Assembly (NCBI GenBank): GCA_963824215.1
Contig: CAWGOE010000004.1
Coordinates: forward strand, 62,001 to 126,000
Length of the DNA stretch: 64,000 nucleotides
From: VRUE01 sp963824215
GTDB taxonomy: Bacteria; Actinomycetota; Thermoleophilia; Solirubrobacterales; 70-9
Direction of reading: 5' to 3'
How positions within the stretch are numbered: position 1 is the stretch's first letter; every line of letters begins with the position of its first letter. The notes under the pieces were generated by a model. It saw only the letters and a list, made by a program, of their open reading frames with translations. It searched no databases and was not told where the DNA came from. Both the position numbers and the translations under genes were made by a program. Below are positions 38,094 through 46,684 of this stretch, in pieces.

Positions 38094-39008
38094 GTGAAGC
38101 TCGAAGGTATCCACCACATCACGGCGATCACGGCCGATGCGCAGAAGAACGTCGATTTCTACGCAGGGGTTTTGGGCCTGCGCTTGGTGAAGAAAACGGT
38201 CAACCAGGACAACCCGACCGTCTACCACCTTTTCTTCGCCGACGAGAAGGGCAGCGCCGGCTCCGATCTCACCTTCTTCGAGTTCCCCGGTGTGCCCGAC
38301 GGTCGGGCTGGCGCGGGAGACGTGCACCGAATCGTCTGGCGTGTCGCCTCCACCGAGGCGCTCGACTTTTGGGCCGAGCGGCTCGATTCGCATGGCATCG
38401 GGTCTGAGCGGGCTGGGGCGAGCCTGCGCTTCTCCGATCCCGAGGGCCTCGATCACGAGCTGGCCGTCGTCGAGGTGCCCGACGAGCCGCTGAGCGCCGA
38501 GCACCCGGAGGTGCCGAAGGAGTTGGCGCTGCAGGGTTTCCACGCCGTCTGCGCCTACACGGCGGCGCCTGACGCCAGCAGCCACCTACTCGAGGCGCTT
38601 GAGTTCGAGCAGGTCGAGGAAGGCTGGGAGGCGCGCGGCGAGAATCGCGGCGGCCTCTACGTCTACGACGAGCCGCCCGAGGAGCGCTCGCTGCAGGGCG
38701 CCGGCAGCGTCCACCATGTCGCCTGGGCCTCGACCATGGACGATCACGAGACCTGGCGCGAGAAGGCGGTCGCGGCTGGGGCGCAGGTGACGCCGCTGAT
38801 CGACCGCTTCTACTTCCGCTCGATCTACTTCCGCGAGCCGAGCGGCGTCCTCTTTGAGATCGCCACGCTTGGACCGGGCTTCACCGTCGACGAGCCGCTC
38901 GAGCACCTCGGCGAGAAGCTCTCGCTGCCACCTGACTATGAGCACCTGCGGGACGAGGTCGAACCAAACCTCCGCCCGGTCCTCAATCCGCGCACCGCCG
39001 CGAACTAG
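38094..39008 (+). CDS. VOC-family ring-cleaving dioxygenase-like protein
   Basis: 304 residues from GTG at 38094; a longer opening exists upstream, but it overlaps the divergent gene and is not conserved. Two tandem VOC halves are visible. The first starts EGIHHITAITADAQKNVDFYAGVLGLRLVKKTVNQD with its metal His. The second has LQGFHAVCAYTA near 148 and GSVHHVAWAS near 206 with GVLFEIATLGPGF carrying the Glu ligand. This is the layout of the LinE/MhqO-like dioxygenases. The neighbouring maleylacetate-reductase-like gene, 4 bp downstream, supports aromatic ring degradation. Confidence 0.87.
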   Translation: MKLEGIHHITAITADAQKNVDFYAGVLGLRLVKKTVNQDNPTVYHLFFADEKGSAGSDLTFFEFPGVPDGRAGAGDVHRIVWRVASTEALDFWAERLDSHGIGSERAGASLRFSDPEGLDHELAVVEVPDEPLSAEHPEVPKELALQGFHAVCAYTAAPDASSHLLEALEFEQVEEGWEARGENRGGLYVYDEPPEERSLQGAGSVHHVAWASTMDDHETWREKAVAAGAQVTPLIDRFYFRSIYFREPSGVLFEIATLGPGFTVDEPLEHLGEKLSLPPDYEHLRDEVEPNLRPVLNPRTAAN

Positions 39009-39012
39009 CCGG

Positions 39013-40017
39013 GTGAACGGAAATTTCGTCTGGAGGGACGCCGGCCGGGTTGTGGTGTTCCGCCATGACGGTGTCGCCCAGGCGCCCCAGCTCCTCCATG
39101 AGCACGGCTTCGACAGCTTCGACCTGCTGAGCACCCCCCGCGCCCTGCTTGGGGCTCCCGAGCTGGAGGCCGCCGCCAAGGCGGTCCACGCTGTTCCATC
39201 CGGGCAGGTGCCGGAGGCCGCGGCCAGTCTGATCGAGCGGGCTACGGCGGCGCAGCTCGTCGCCCTCGGCGGCGGCCGAGTGATCGACGCCGCGAAGGCG
39301 GTCGCCGCCGTTAGCTGTGCCCGTGTCGCCGCGATTCCCACCACGCTTTCAGGGGCTGAGCTGACCGGCATCCACCGCCTGCCGGCGGGGGCCGAGGGAC
39401 GCGTGCGCGAAATGGTGCGACCACAGCTGACGATCGCCGATCCTGAGGAGATGACCGGTCTCGCCGAGCCCGCGCTGCGCGCTAGCGCGATGAACGGCCT
39501 CGCCCACGGCGCCGATTCCCTCTACACGCCCTTCGCCAACCCGGTCTCGCTGATGACCGCGCTGCGCGGCGCCGAGCTGATCGCCGCCTCGCTCGACCAG
39601 GAGCCAGACGAGCGCAATCGAGCGGCGCTCGCCCAGGGCTCACTGCTCTGCGCCTACGCGATCGACTCCGCCGCCTTCGGCATGCACCACGTGATCTGTC
39701 AGACGCTGGTTCGGATCTGCGGCACCCCGCACGCCGAGACCAACGCCACGATCCTACCCCGCGTGATGGCCTTCATGCACCCCCGCACCCCCGACCACCT
39801 CGAGCCCTTCGCCGCAGCGCTCGGCACCGACCCAGCGGCCATCGAAACTCGAATCCTTCAGCTCGGCGGCAACCCAACCGGCTTGGGAGAGCTGGGAGCC
39901 GACCGAAGCAAGCTCGACCAAGCCCTCGACTCGATGCTGGTACGCCCGGAGCTCGCGTTTACGCCGGAGCCGCCAACGCGCAACGACCTTGAGCAGCTAG
40001 TCGAGTCCGCCTGGTAA
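39013..40017 (+). CDS. Maleylacetate reductase-like iron-containing dehydrogenase
   Basis: 334 residues from GTG at 39013. The N-terminal nucleotide domain has LVALGGGRVIDAAKAVAAV near residue 85 and IPTTLSGAELTG near 112. The metal-binding C-domain has NGLAHGADSLY near 155 and FGMHHVICQTLVRICGTPHAETNATILP near 222-250, the HH and H ligands typical of maleylacetate reductases. It would reduce maleylacetate to 3-oxoadipate with NAD(P)H. It lies 4 bp after the VOC dioxygenase-like gene, so both probably serve one hydroquinone-type aromatic pathway. No regulator is adjacent. Confidence 0.85.
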   Translation: MNGNFVWRDAGRVVVFRHDGVAQAPQLLHEHGFDSFDLLSTPRALLGAPELEAAAKAVHAVPSGQVPEAAASLIERATAAQLVALGGGRVIDAAKAVAAVSCARVAAIPTTLSGAELTGIHRLPAGAEGRVREMVRPQLTIADPEEMTGLAEPALRASAMNGLAHGADSLYTPFANPVSLMTALRGAELIAASLDQEPDERNRAALAQGSLLCAYAIDSAAFGMHHVICQTLVRICGTPHAETNATILPRVMAFMHPRTPDHLEPFAAALGTDPAAIETRILQLGGNPTGLGELGADRSKLDQALDSMLVRPELAFTPEPPTRNDLEQLVESAW

Positions 40018-40020
40018 CTC

Positions 40021-40110
40021 GCGCGGGTGGCGGCGTAGGGGGGACCTCCCCTGAGGAAGCTTTAGCTACCGGAAGGGGAGGTGGGTCCCCTGCGCCGACA
40101 GGACCCGCGC
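40021..40110. repeat. Long palindrome after the maleylacetate-reductase-like gene
   Basis: A 90-bp imperfect palindrome that starts 3 bp after the stop. Outer GCGCGGGT/ACCCGCGC arms and inner CGGCG/CGCCG and ACCTCCCCT/AGGGGAGGT arms surround GAGGAAGCTTTAGCTACCGGA. The arms contain small bulges. No second copy was seen in the window. Confidence 0.75.
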
Positions 40111-40149
40111 GCCGGTAACCATGATCCCTCGCCCGTGTAGCGCTGGGTA

Positions 40150-41817
40150 GTGACCGAAGAACGCCTCCAGGCCTACCACGCCTACACCCGAGCGCACAGC
40201 GTCAACTGGCCCCTCTACCTCCTGGCCAGAATCTTCATGACACCGTTCTTCCTCGTCTACTTCCGCCTCGCTCGCGCCGGGCGCGAGTACGGCCAAGTTA
40301 GCGGCGGGCTGATCGTCGCCGCCAACCACCGCAGCTTCCTCGACCCCTTCGCGATCGGTGCCGCCTTGCCCTGGCGGCGGCCGATGAACTACGTCGCCAA
40401 GGTCGAGCTGTTCGAGCGTCGTTGGCAGGGGTGGCTGCTCTCCCGCCTCGGCGCCTTCCCGATCCGGCGCGGCGAATCGGATGAGCTGGCAATGGAGACC
40501 GCCCGGCGGACCGTCGAACGCGGCGGCACCGTCTGCATCTTTCCCGAGGGGACGCGGATCCGCCGCGGCACCCTCGGCACGCCGAAGCGCGGCGTCGGCC
40601 GGCTGGCGCTGCAGACCGGCGCCCCGGTCGTGCCCACCGCGGTCTTCGGCAGCGAGCACGTGCGCCGCACCTGGCGCATCCGCCCGCGCCAGGTGCGGGT
40701 GCGTCTCGGCAAGGCGATGACCTTTCCTCGGGTGGAGGAGCCCTCGCCGCCGCTGGCCGAATCGGTGACCGCGCGGATCTGGCCCAACGTCCTCCTGCAG
40801 TGGGAAGAGATGGGCGGGCTGCCGCCGATGCGCCGCGCCGCGGTGATCGGCGCCGGCAGCTGGGGAACCGCGGTCGCCGTGCTGCTCGCCCGTGGCGGAC
40901 TCGAGGTGCAGCTCGGCGCCCGCACCGCTGGGCAGGCGGCCGAGATGGTCGAGGCCGGTGAAAACCGCCGCTATCTGGAGGGCGTCGAGCTGCCCGACTC
41001 GCTGCTCGTCCGCCCCGCCTCGGAGATCGAGCTGGCCGGGATCGACCTGGTCTGCATGGCGATCCCCTCTGGCTCGCTGCCGCAGGCGGTGGGGGTGATC
41101 GCCGATCGGGTCAGCGACCGTTCTTCGGTGCTGCTGTTGACCAAGGGCCTGATCGCCCCGTTCGGCCAGCTGCCAGCCGAGTACGTCGGCGAACGGATCC
41201 GCGCCCGTGCCGTCGCCTGCCTTGGTGGCCCCGCCCACGCCCGTGAGGCCGTCTCTGGCTCCGCCGCCCTCGTGCTCGGCTCTGGCGACGCCGATCTGCG
41301 CGACCAGCTTGGTGAGGTTTTCGATCGCGCTGGCCTCGTCTGCGAGCGCTCGCGCGACGTGACTGGAGTAGAGATGGCCGGCGCTGCGAAGAACGCTGCG
41401 GCCCTTGCCGCGGCCGCGTCGGAGCCCTTTGGACTCAACGCCGCTGGCATCGCCGCCGCCCAGGTCTGGTGCGAGTGCATCGACTACGCGATCTCGCGCG
41501 GCGCCGAGCTGGAGACCTTCTCCGGGCTCGCGGGGGTGGGCGACCTGACTGCGACCGTTCTCGCTCCCTCGGGCCGCAACCGGCGCGCCGGCGAGCTGCT
41601 CGGGCGGGGGACGCCGGCGGTGGAGATCCCGGCGATGATCGGCCAGGCCTCCGAGGGCCTCGACGCGGTGCCGCTGCTGGCGACGGCGATTGCCGCATCG
41701 GGCAACTCGGCAGAGGCGCTGGGCGGTTTAGCGGCGCTGATCCGTGGCGAGATCGATGCCGAGGCCTGGGTTGCCAGCCTGCGCCTAGGCGAGCGCTCGC
41801 GCAAGGAGGCGGCGTGA
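40150..41817 (+). CDS. PlsC-GpsA fusion: acyltransferase plus glycerol-3-phosphate dehydrogenase
   Basis: 555 residues. Residues about 1-225 are a 1-acyl-glycerol-3-phosphate acyltransferase (NHRSFLDPF near 58 with the HX4D site, FPEGTRIRRG near 135). Residues about 227-555 are NAD(P)-dependent glycerol-3-phosphate dehydrogenase (AVIGAGSWGTAVAVLLARGG near 230, CLGGPAHARE near 360, the catalytic Lys in MAGAAKNAAALAAAA near 415, and GLAGVGDLTAT near 460). There is no stop between them. An in-frame ATG at 40828 could also start the GpsA part alone. The two halves make glycerol-3-phosphate and use its acylated form, so the fusion joins consecutive phospholipid steps. The start is GTG at 40150. 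Confidence 0.92.
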   Translation: MTEERLQAYHAYTRAHSVNWPLYLLARIFMTPFFLVYFRLARAGREYGQVSGGLIVAANHRSFLDPFAIGAALPWRRPMNYVAKVELFERRWQGWLLSRLGAFPIRRGESDELAMETARRTVERGGTVCIFPEGTRIRRGTLGTPKRGVGRLALQTGAPVVPTAVFGSEHVRRTWRIRPRQVRVRLGKAMTFPRVEEPSPPLAESVTARIWPNVLLQWEEMGGLPPMRRAAVIGAGSWGTAVAVLLARGGLEVQLGARTAGQAAEMVEAGENRRYLEGVELPDSLLVRPASEIELAGIDLVCMAIPSGSLPQAVGVIADRVSDRSSVLLLTKGLIAPFGQLPAEYVGERIRARAVACLGGPAHAREAVSGSAALVLGSGDADLRDQLGEVFDRAGLVCERSRDVTGVEMAGAAKNAAALAAAASEPFGLNAAGIAAAQVWCECIDYAISRGAELETFSGLAGVGDLTATVLAPSGRNRRAGELLGRGTPAVEIPAMIGQASEGLDAVPLLATAIAASGNSAEALGGLAALIRGEIDAEAWVASLRLGERSRKEAA

Positions 41818-41838
41818 CGGGGCGACTAGGCTTCGCCC

Positions 41839-42399
41839 GTGAGCGGCAGCAAGGAGAACGTCGAGCCGGCGAGCCTCGACCCGGCCGCCAAGGCGGAGCT
41901 CGATCGCGCCTTCGAAGAGCTCTATCGCGACCACCTCAAGGACGTCTACTCCTACGCCTACTACCGGGTCGGCAACCAGCACGACGCCGAGGACCTGACC
42001 GAGCAGGCTTTCCTACAGGCCTACCGTCACTTCGACCGGGCGCGGCGCGAGTCCGATGGGCGGCCGCTGCGCCCTTGGCTGATCCGGATCGCCCACAACC
42101 TGGCGCTCAACTACTACCGCGACCGCTCGCGGCGGCCGCAGACGCCGCTGGAGAACGCCGACCCGATCCCGGCACGGCACGGCACCGAGGCGATCGCCGA
42201 GGGTCGCGAGGAGCTGCGCCAGGTGATGGCCAAGCTCGACCACCTGCCCGACGATCGCCGCGACGCGCTGATCATGCGCTTCGCGCTCGGCATGGACAAC
42301 CGCGAGATCGCCCGGGCGCTGGGCCGCAGCGACGGCGCCACCAAGGTCCTGATCCATCGCGCGATCAAACAGCTCGAGGAGGAGATGAGCGATGAGTGA
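41839..42399 (+). CDS. ECF-type RNA polymerase sigma factor
   Basis: 186 residues. Sigma region 2 reads LKDVYSYAYYRVGNQHDAEDLTEQAFLQAYRHF near 35-65 with PWLIRIAHNLALNYYRDRSRR near 80-100. Region 4 reads DHLPDDRRDALIMRFALGMDNREIARALGRSDGATKVLIHRAIKQLEEE near 132-180. There is no region 3, which is the ECF layout. The start is GTG at 41839. The next gene overlaps its end by 8 bp and encodes a small membrane protein that may control it. Targets are not predictable. Confidence 0.92.
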   Translation: MSGSKENVEPASLDPAAKAELDRAFEELYRDHLKDVYSYAYYRVGNQHDAEDLTEQAFLQAYRHFDRARRESDGRPLRPWLIRIAHNLALNYYRDRSRRPQTPLENADPIPARHGTEAIAEGREELRQVMAKLDHLPDDRRDALIMRFALGMDNREIARALGRSDGATKVLIHRAIKQLEEEMSDE

Positions 42400-42736
42400 G
42401 GCGAGCGAGAACCTGACCGGCAGCACCTGGGACGTCGAGCGCCTGCTCGGCGACGCGCTGCGCCCGATGGAGCCGCCGGAGCGGCTCTCGGGACGCTTCG
42501 AGGACACGCTCGCCGCCGTCACCCAGGCCGCGGCCGAGGAGCTCTCCGACTGGGCCGAGGAACTCTCCGAGAGCGAGCTGCGGGCGCTGCGCGATCCGCG
42601 CAACTGGGTGCGACCGGTGGTTGCGGTCGGTGCTGGCGGGATCGCCACCGGGGCCCTCGTCCTCTTCGAGATGCGCCGCCGCGGCCGCCAGCAGGCTGGC
42701 GGCCTGCGTCGGGTCGCCGGCCGCATCCGCTCTTAG
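42392..42736 (+). CDS. Small single-span membrane protein, possible anti-sigma partner
   Basis: 114 residues. A soluble acidic N-terminal part (about 1-68) is followed by one membrane segment (VRPVVAVGAGGIATGALVLF, about 73-92) and a basic tail (RRRGRQQ...). The N-terminus lacks the HxxxCxxC zinc motif of ZAS anti-sigma factors. It overlaps the ECF sigma gene by 8 bp, so the two are translationally coupled, and by context it may hold the sigma factor at the membrane. This is inference only. The 3' end overlaps the convergent DUF4383 gene by 4 bp. Confidence 0.75.
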   Translation: MSEASENLTGSTWDVERLLGDALRPMEPPERLSGRFEDTLAAVTQAAAEELSDWAEELSESELRALRDPRNWVRPVVAVGAGGIATGALVLFEMRRRGRQQAGGLRRVAGRIRS

Positions 42737-43008
42737 AGCAGCGAGCCAAACACCGCCACCGTCGCGTAGGTGGCGGTCAGCCAGATCGCGTAGCGGCGCG
42801 AAGCGAAGCCGGCCACGAAGAGGCCGACCGCCCCGGTGACGATGTGGAAGACGTTGGCCCAGCCGTTGACCGAGAGCAGCCCGAGCGCATCGCGGGCGTC
42901 GTCCGGGGTGGCGAACGAGGAGTCGTAGAAGAAGCCGACGATGCCGAAGAGGACGAGCGCGGCGCCGACCAGCGTCGCGAACAACCGGGCGGGGCTCGCT
43001 TGCTCCAT
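42733..43008 (-). CDS. DUF4383 small membrane protein
   Basis: 91 residues from ATG at 43008 (MEQASPARLFATLVG). Three membrane segments are visible: about 8-28, 48-68 (NVFHIVTGAVGLFVAG) and 73-90. The pattern SPARLFATLVGAALVLFGIVGF and NVFHIVTGAVGL matches the DUF4383 family common in Actinobacteria. Its function is not known. A longer opening to 43062 adds only a basic non-conserved leader and overlaps the divergent rhomboid start, so it is rejected. Confidence 0.8.
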   Translation of the reverse strand: MEQASPARLFATLVGAALVLFGIVGFFYDSSFATPDDARDALGLLSVNGWANVFHIVTGAVGLFVAGFASRRYAIWLTATYATVAVFGSLL

Positions 43009-43037
43009 GCGCGGCGATTGTAGGCTGCGCCTCCGCC

Positions 43038-43853
43038 GTGGCGACCTGTTACAGACACCCAAACCGGGAGACCGGAGTTTCCTGCTCCAACTGTGGGCGG
43101 CCGATCTGCCCCGACTGCATGACCCCGACCCCAGTCGGCATGCGCTGCCCGGAGTGCGCCAGCGAGCGCACCAAGGTGACCAGGGGGGCAGTGGCGCCGA
43201 GCCACTACGACGCGCCGGCGACCTACATCCTGATCGCGCTCAACGTCGCGGCTTTTCTCGCTGAGGTCGTGAGTGGCAGCGGCGGTTTGAGCGTCCAGAA
43301 CAGCTCGGTCTACTTCGACTTCTGCCTCTACGGCCCTTCGGTCGCCGAAGGCGAGTGGTACCGGTTGCTGACCAGCGGCTTCCTCCACGCCAGCATCTTT
43401 CACATCGGCTTCAACATGTTCGCCCTCTATTTCTTGGGGCGGATCCTCGAGCCAGGCATTGGCACGCCCCGCTTTGTCGCGCTCTACTTCGCCTCGCTCT
43501 TCGCCGGATCTTTCGGGGCAATCCTGCTCGACCCAAACGCGCTCACGGTCGGTGCCTCGGGCGCGGTCTTCGGTATCTTCGGCGCGACCTTTGTCATCGC
43601 CCGCAGCCGCGGTGTCGATGCGCTTGCCTCCTCGATCGCCATCATCCTCGTGCTCAACCTGGCGCTTACCTTTGGCCGCCCCGAAATCAGTATCGGCGGC
43701 CACCTCGGTGGCCTCGCCGCCGGCCTGCTCTGCGCGCTCGTCATCGTCGCCGGCGACCGCGGCATGCTCGGCCCGCGGCGCCTGCCGATCGAGCTGTTAG
43801 CGATGGTCGCGGTCGCCCTTTTATCTATCGCGTCAGCCATAGCCGTCGCGTAA
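43038..43853 (+). CDS. Rhomboid-family intramembrane serine protease with N-terminal zinc finger
   Basis: 271 residues. Residues 1-45 form a B-box-like zinc finger (ATCYRHPNRETGVSCSNCGRP, then ICPDCM and MRCPECA). The rhomboid core has about six or seven membrane segments. HIGFNMFALYFLGR near 118 carries the HxxxN helix, GASGAVFGIFGA near 173 carries the catalytic Ser, and GGHLGGLAAG near 218 the catalytic His. All catalytic residues are present. It cleaves membrane proteins within the bilayer; the substrate is unknown. The start is GTG at 43038, 29 bp from the divergent DUF4383 gene. A family 1 palindrome begins on the base after its stop. Confidence 0.93.
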   Translation: MATCYRHPNRETGVSCSNCGRPICPDCMTPTPVGMRCPECASERTKVTRGAVAPSHYDAPATYILIALNVAAFLAEVVSGSGGLSVQNSSVYFDFCLYGPSVAEGEWYRLLTSGFLHASIFHIGFNMFALYFLGRILEPGIGTPRFVALYFASLFAGSFGAILLDPNALTVGASGAVFGIFGATFVIARSRGVDALASSIAIILVLNLALTFGRPEISIGGHLGGLAAGLLCALVIVAGDRGMLGPRRLPIELLAMVAVALLSIASAIAVA

Positions 43854-43966
43854 GAGCCCGTCCGGTAGGGGGTGGAACGTCTTGTACTTTTTCGCCGAAG
43901 GCTTCGAGCGTCAGCCCAACCGCGATCCACCGAAAAAGTTAAGTGGAACTCCTACCGGACGGGCTC
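43854..43966. repeat. Long palindrome, family 1, copy 3 (reverse orientation)
   Basis: A 113-bp inverted repeat filling the gap between two convergent stops, 0 bp after the rhomboid stop and 7 bp from the other. Outer arms are GAGCCCGTCCGGTAGG and CCTACCGGACGGGCTC. Inner parts are GTCTTGTACTTTTTCG on the left and CCGAAAAAGTTAAG on the right. The spacer CAGCCCAACCGCGATCC is the complement of that in copy 2. Confidence 0.88.
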
Positions 43967-43973
43967 TTGACGG

Positions 43974-44873
43974 TCAGCGTGGAGCGCGCACTTCAGCGAA
44001 GCCGATGTTCCCGGGCGGATCGACCAGGTCCGGGTGGAGGATGTGGCCGAGCAGCTCGACGCCGTCGACGAGGCGCGGGCCGGGTCGCGAGAAGGTGGAG
44101 GCGGCATCGACGGCGTAGATGCGGCCGGCGTCGAGCTGCGCGATCCGCTCCCAGTGCTCGACCGCCTGCGCGTGTGATTCGCTCACGTACCAGCCGCAGG
44201 GCATCGCAATGACGACGTCGGGTCCGAGTCCGCCAAGTGCACCCCAGCCAACTTCGGGCGACTTAAGACCGGGTGGGCCGGCGACATCCTCGCCGCCCGC
44301 GATCGAGATCATCTCCGGGATCCAGTGACCGCCAACGAACGGCGGATCGAGCCACTCCAGGGCGATCACTCGCGGCAGGGTGGCGCCGGCGACGGCGGCG
44401 CGGACGGTCGCCAGGCGGCCCTCCAGCTCGCCCCGGACCAGGTGGGCCTCCGACTCGATGCCGGTCGCCTCGCCGAGTCGGATCACGTCCTCGAGCATCT
44501 CGCCGAGCGTGCTCGGATCCTGCTGCAGGACCCGCGGCCGACTCGGCATCCGCGCCGCGACCTCGACCACGTCGTCGTATGAGACGGCGCAGACGTCGCA
44601 GATCGCCTGGGTGACGATCAGGTCGGGAGCGGCCTCGGCGAGCAGCTCCTCGTTCAGCTCATACAGCGCTCGGCCCTCGCCGACGGTTGCCTTCACCGCG
44701 GTGTCGATCTCGCCGGCGCTGAGGCCGTCGGGAATGACGGTGCGCGTCAGCTGGGGCAACGAGCGAGCCTGCGGCGGGAAGTCGCACTCGTGGGTGACGG
44801 CGACGACGCTGTCGCCCAGATTGAGGGCAAACAGCATCTCCGTTGCGGATGGGACGAGGCTGGCGATGCGCAT
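43974..44873 (-). CDS. Cobalamin-binding/periplasmic-binding-like protein without signal peptide
   Basis: 299 residues. The fold is that of the BtuF/FhuD binding proteins: MRIASLVPSATEMLFALNLGDSVVAVTHECD at the N-terminus, APDLIVTQAICDVCAVS near 80, RVIALEWLDPPFVGGHWIPEMI near 165 and PDVVIAMPCGWYVSES near 207. It has no signal peptide or lipobox, and no transporter genes are adjacent. It may therefore be a cytoplasmic corrinoid-binding protein and not an ABC-transport component. That is inferred from the missing signal alone. Confidence 0.8.
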   Translation of the reverse strand: MRIASLVPSATEMLFALNLGDSVVAVTHECDFPPQARSLPQLTRTVIPDGLSAGEIDTAVKATVGEGRALYELNEELLAEAAPDLIVTQAICDVCAVSYDDVVEVAARMPSRPRVLQQDPSTLGEMLEDVIRLGEATGIESEAHLVRGELEGRLATVRAAVAGATLPRVIALEWLDPPFVGGHWIPEMISIAGGEDVAGPPGLKSPEVGWGALGGLGPDVVIAMPCGWYVSESHAQAVEHWERIAQLDAGRIYAVDAASTFSRPGPRLVDGVELLGHILHPDLVDPPGNIGFAEVRAPR

Positions 44874-45038
44874 ACGGGGCTCAATATGGCACTTACGCGG
44901 GTGATTCCAAAGATCAACCGCTTTGAGTTACTGGGCTGCCGCTGTTCCAGTGAGCGGGAAAGCTATATTCACCAATTGCCGAATGGCCGAAGACGACCTC
45001 CCCCGAAGTATCGGGCCACATAGGGGCCTCGAAGCCCG

Positions 45039-46361
45039 GTGAGCGTTCTACTGCTCATCCTCCTGTTGGTGCTCGTGGCCATCAACGGTTTCTTCGTGGC
45101 GGCCGAGTTTGCCCTTGTCCGAACCAGGCGGGGCAAGATCGAGCAGCTGGTCGAGGAAGGCGATAGCGCCGCCGAGACCGTGGTGCGGCAGCTCGACGAG
45201 ATCGACGAATCGCTCTCCGCCTGTCAGATCGGCATCACGATGGCCTCGATCGGCATCGGCTTCCTCGGCGAGCCCTCGTTGGCGAAGCTGCTGGAGCCGC
45301 TTTTCGGCGGCCTCTCTCACGGCGTGGCCATCGGCCTCTCCGTGGCGATTGCCTTCACCCTGGTCACCGCGCTCCACATCAGCATCGGCGAGCAGGTGCC
45401 GAAGATGCTGGCGATCAACCGGGCGGAGCAAACTGCCCGCCGGGTTTCCCGTCCGCTCAACTGGTTCCGCGTTGCCACCGCTCCGGTGACGATGTTGCTG
45501 AGCAAGCTGTCCAACGCGATCGTTCGTCTCTTCGGTGTCGACCCCACCAACATCGACGTGCAGCACACCGCCGAGGATCTGAAGCAGATCATCGACAGCT
45601 CACGGATGGGCGGGACCCTCGACCCCGGCGAGGCCGGGATGCTCGGCGGCGTCTTCCATCTTCACGAGCAGGAGGCGCGCGAGGTGATGACGCCGATCCC
45701 GGCGGTGGTCACGGTCGATGCCGCGGAGACCGTCGAGACCGCCCTGCGCCGTTGCGTCACCTCTGGCCACACGCGCCTCGTGGTGATCGAGGAAGATAAC
45801 CCCGACCGGGTCAAGGGGATCGTCCACAACAACAGCCTCGCCCGCCTCTACATGAGCGATGGTCCCGAGGCGCAGATCGAGCCGGTCGTGCGCGAGGCCG
45901 TGATCGTGCCCGAGACCCGGCCGCTCGACGACTTGCTGCACGACCTGCAGGTACAGCGCACCTCGCTCGCGGTGATCGTCGACGAGTACGGCCGCACGGT
46001 CGGGATCGTCACCGTCGAGGACATCCTCGAGGAGGTGGTGGGGGAGATCGAGGACGAGACCGATCCCCGCGCAGCCGCCCTGCGCAAGCTCGCTGGGGGC
46101 GAGTGGTTCGTGCGCGGTCACGTCTCGCTTGGCGACCTCGCCGACGCTGGGATTGAGCTGCCCGTGGACAGCGACACCTACAACTCGATCGGCGGCTACG
46201 TCTTCGGTGAGCTCGGCCGGCTGCCGAAGCGCGGCGACACGATCACCGCCAACGGCTACACGATCAGGGTCGAGTCGGTGCGCGAGAACCGGGTCGAGGC
46301 CGTGCGGATCAGCGGCGCCGCCGGTGACGGCGACGGCGGTTCCGTCCGGCCTGCGGCCTAG
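45039..46361 (+). CDS. Hemolysin-family CNNM/CBS/CorC membrane protein
   Basis: 440 residues. The N-terminal CNNM domain (about 1-190) has three to four membrane segments and ATAPVTMLLSKLSNAIVRLF at its end. A pair of CBS domains follows (about 210-335, with VMTPIPAVVTVDAAETVE and VIVDEYGRTVGIVTVEDILEEVVGEIEDE). A CorC_HlyC domain closes the protein (DTYNSIGGYVFGELGRLPKRGD near 385). Members act in Mg2+/Co2+ handling or membrane integrity; the exact substrate is open. The start is GTG at 45039. The 165 bp upstream show no clear regulatory signal. Confidence 0.92.
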   Translation: MSVLLLILLLVLVAINGFFVAAEFALVRTRRGKIEQLVEEGDSAAETVVRQLDEIDESLSACQIGITMASIGIGFLGEPSLAKLLEPLFGGLSHGVAIGLSVAIAFTLVTALHISIGEQVPKMLAINRAEQTARRVSRPLNWFRVATAPVTMLLSKLSNAIVRLFGVDPTNIDVQHTAEDLKQIIDSSRMGGTLDPGEAGMLGGVFHLHEQEAREVMTPIPAVVTVDAAETVETALRRCVTSGHTRLVVIEEDNPDRVKGIVHNNSLARLYMSDGPEAQIEPVVREAVIVPETRPLDDLLHDLQVQRTSLAVIVDEYGRTVGIVTVEDILEEVVGEIEDETDPRAAALRKLAGGEWFVRGHVSLGDLADAGIELPVDSDTYNSIGGYVFGELGRLPKRGDTITANGYTIRVESVRENRVEAVRISGAAGDGDGGSVRPAA

Positions 46362-46405
46362 GTTTCCTGAGCAACCCGCGTTACGCCTAACCCTGGAGGT
46401 ATTGC

Positions 46406-46633
46406 ATGTGGGTTGTGCGCTTGAGCGATAAGCAGCTCGAGGTTCTAAGGGCGCTGCTGCGCTCGGAGGAGCATCTAGGCCCGGCGCTCAAAGGAGCGGT
46501 CGAGGCACTCGACCTGGCCCGCTGGGACGACCTTCCAGAGGCCGAGCTTCCCTGGGAGGAGGTCGAGGCAGCCGCCCGTCATCAGGGCTGCTCTCCCGCA
46601 GACGTCATCTGGGACAGAGCCGGCAAGCGCTAG
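46406..46633 (+). CDS. Small hypothetical protein
   Basis: 75 residues, soluble, acidic, with two likely helices (RLSDKQLEVLRALLRSEEHL and LPWEEVEAAARHQG). No family is recognised. The ATG is preceded by CTGGAGG at about seven bases, so translation is plausible, and base composition matches the neighbours. It lies 44 bp after the CNNM/CBS gene and could be co-transcribed with it. Confidence 0.65.
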   Translation: MWVVRLSDKQLEVLRALLRSEEHLGPALKGAVEALDLARWDDLPEAELPWEEVEAAARHQGCSPADVIWDRAGKR

Positions 46634-46684
46634 GCCGCTGCAAACCGGCGCATCTCGGGGTCCTCAGTCGTTCGGATCGGGTTA

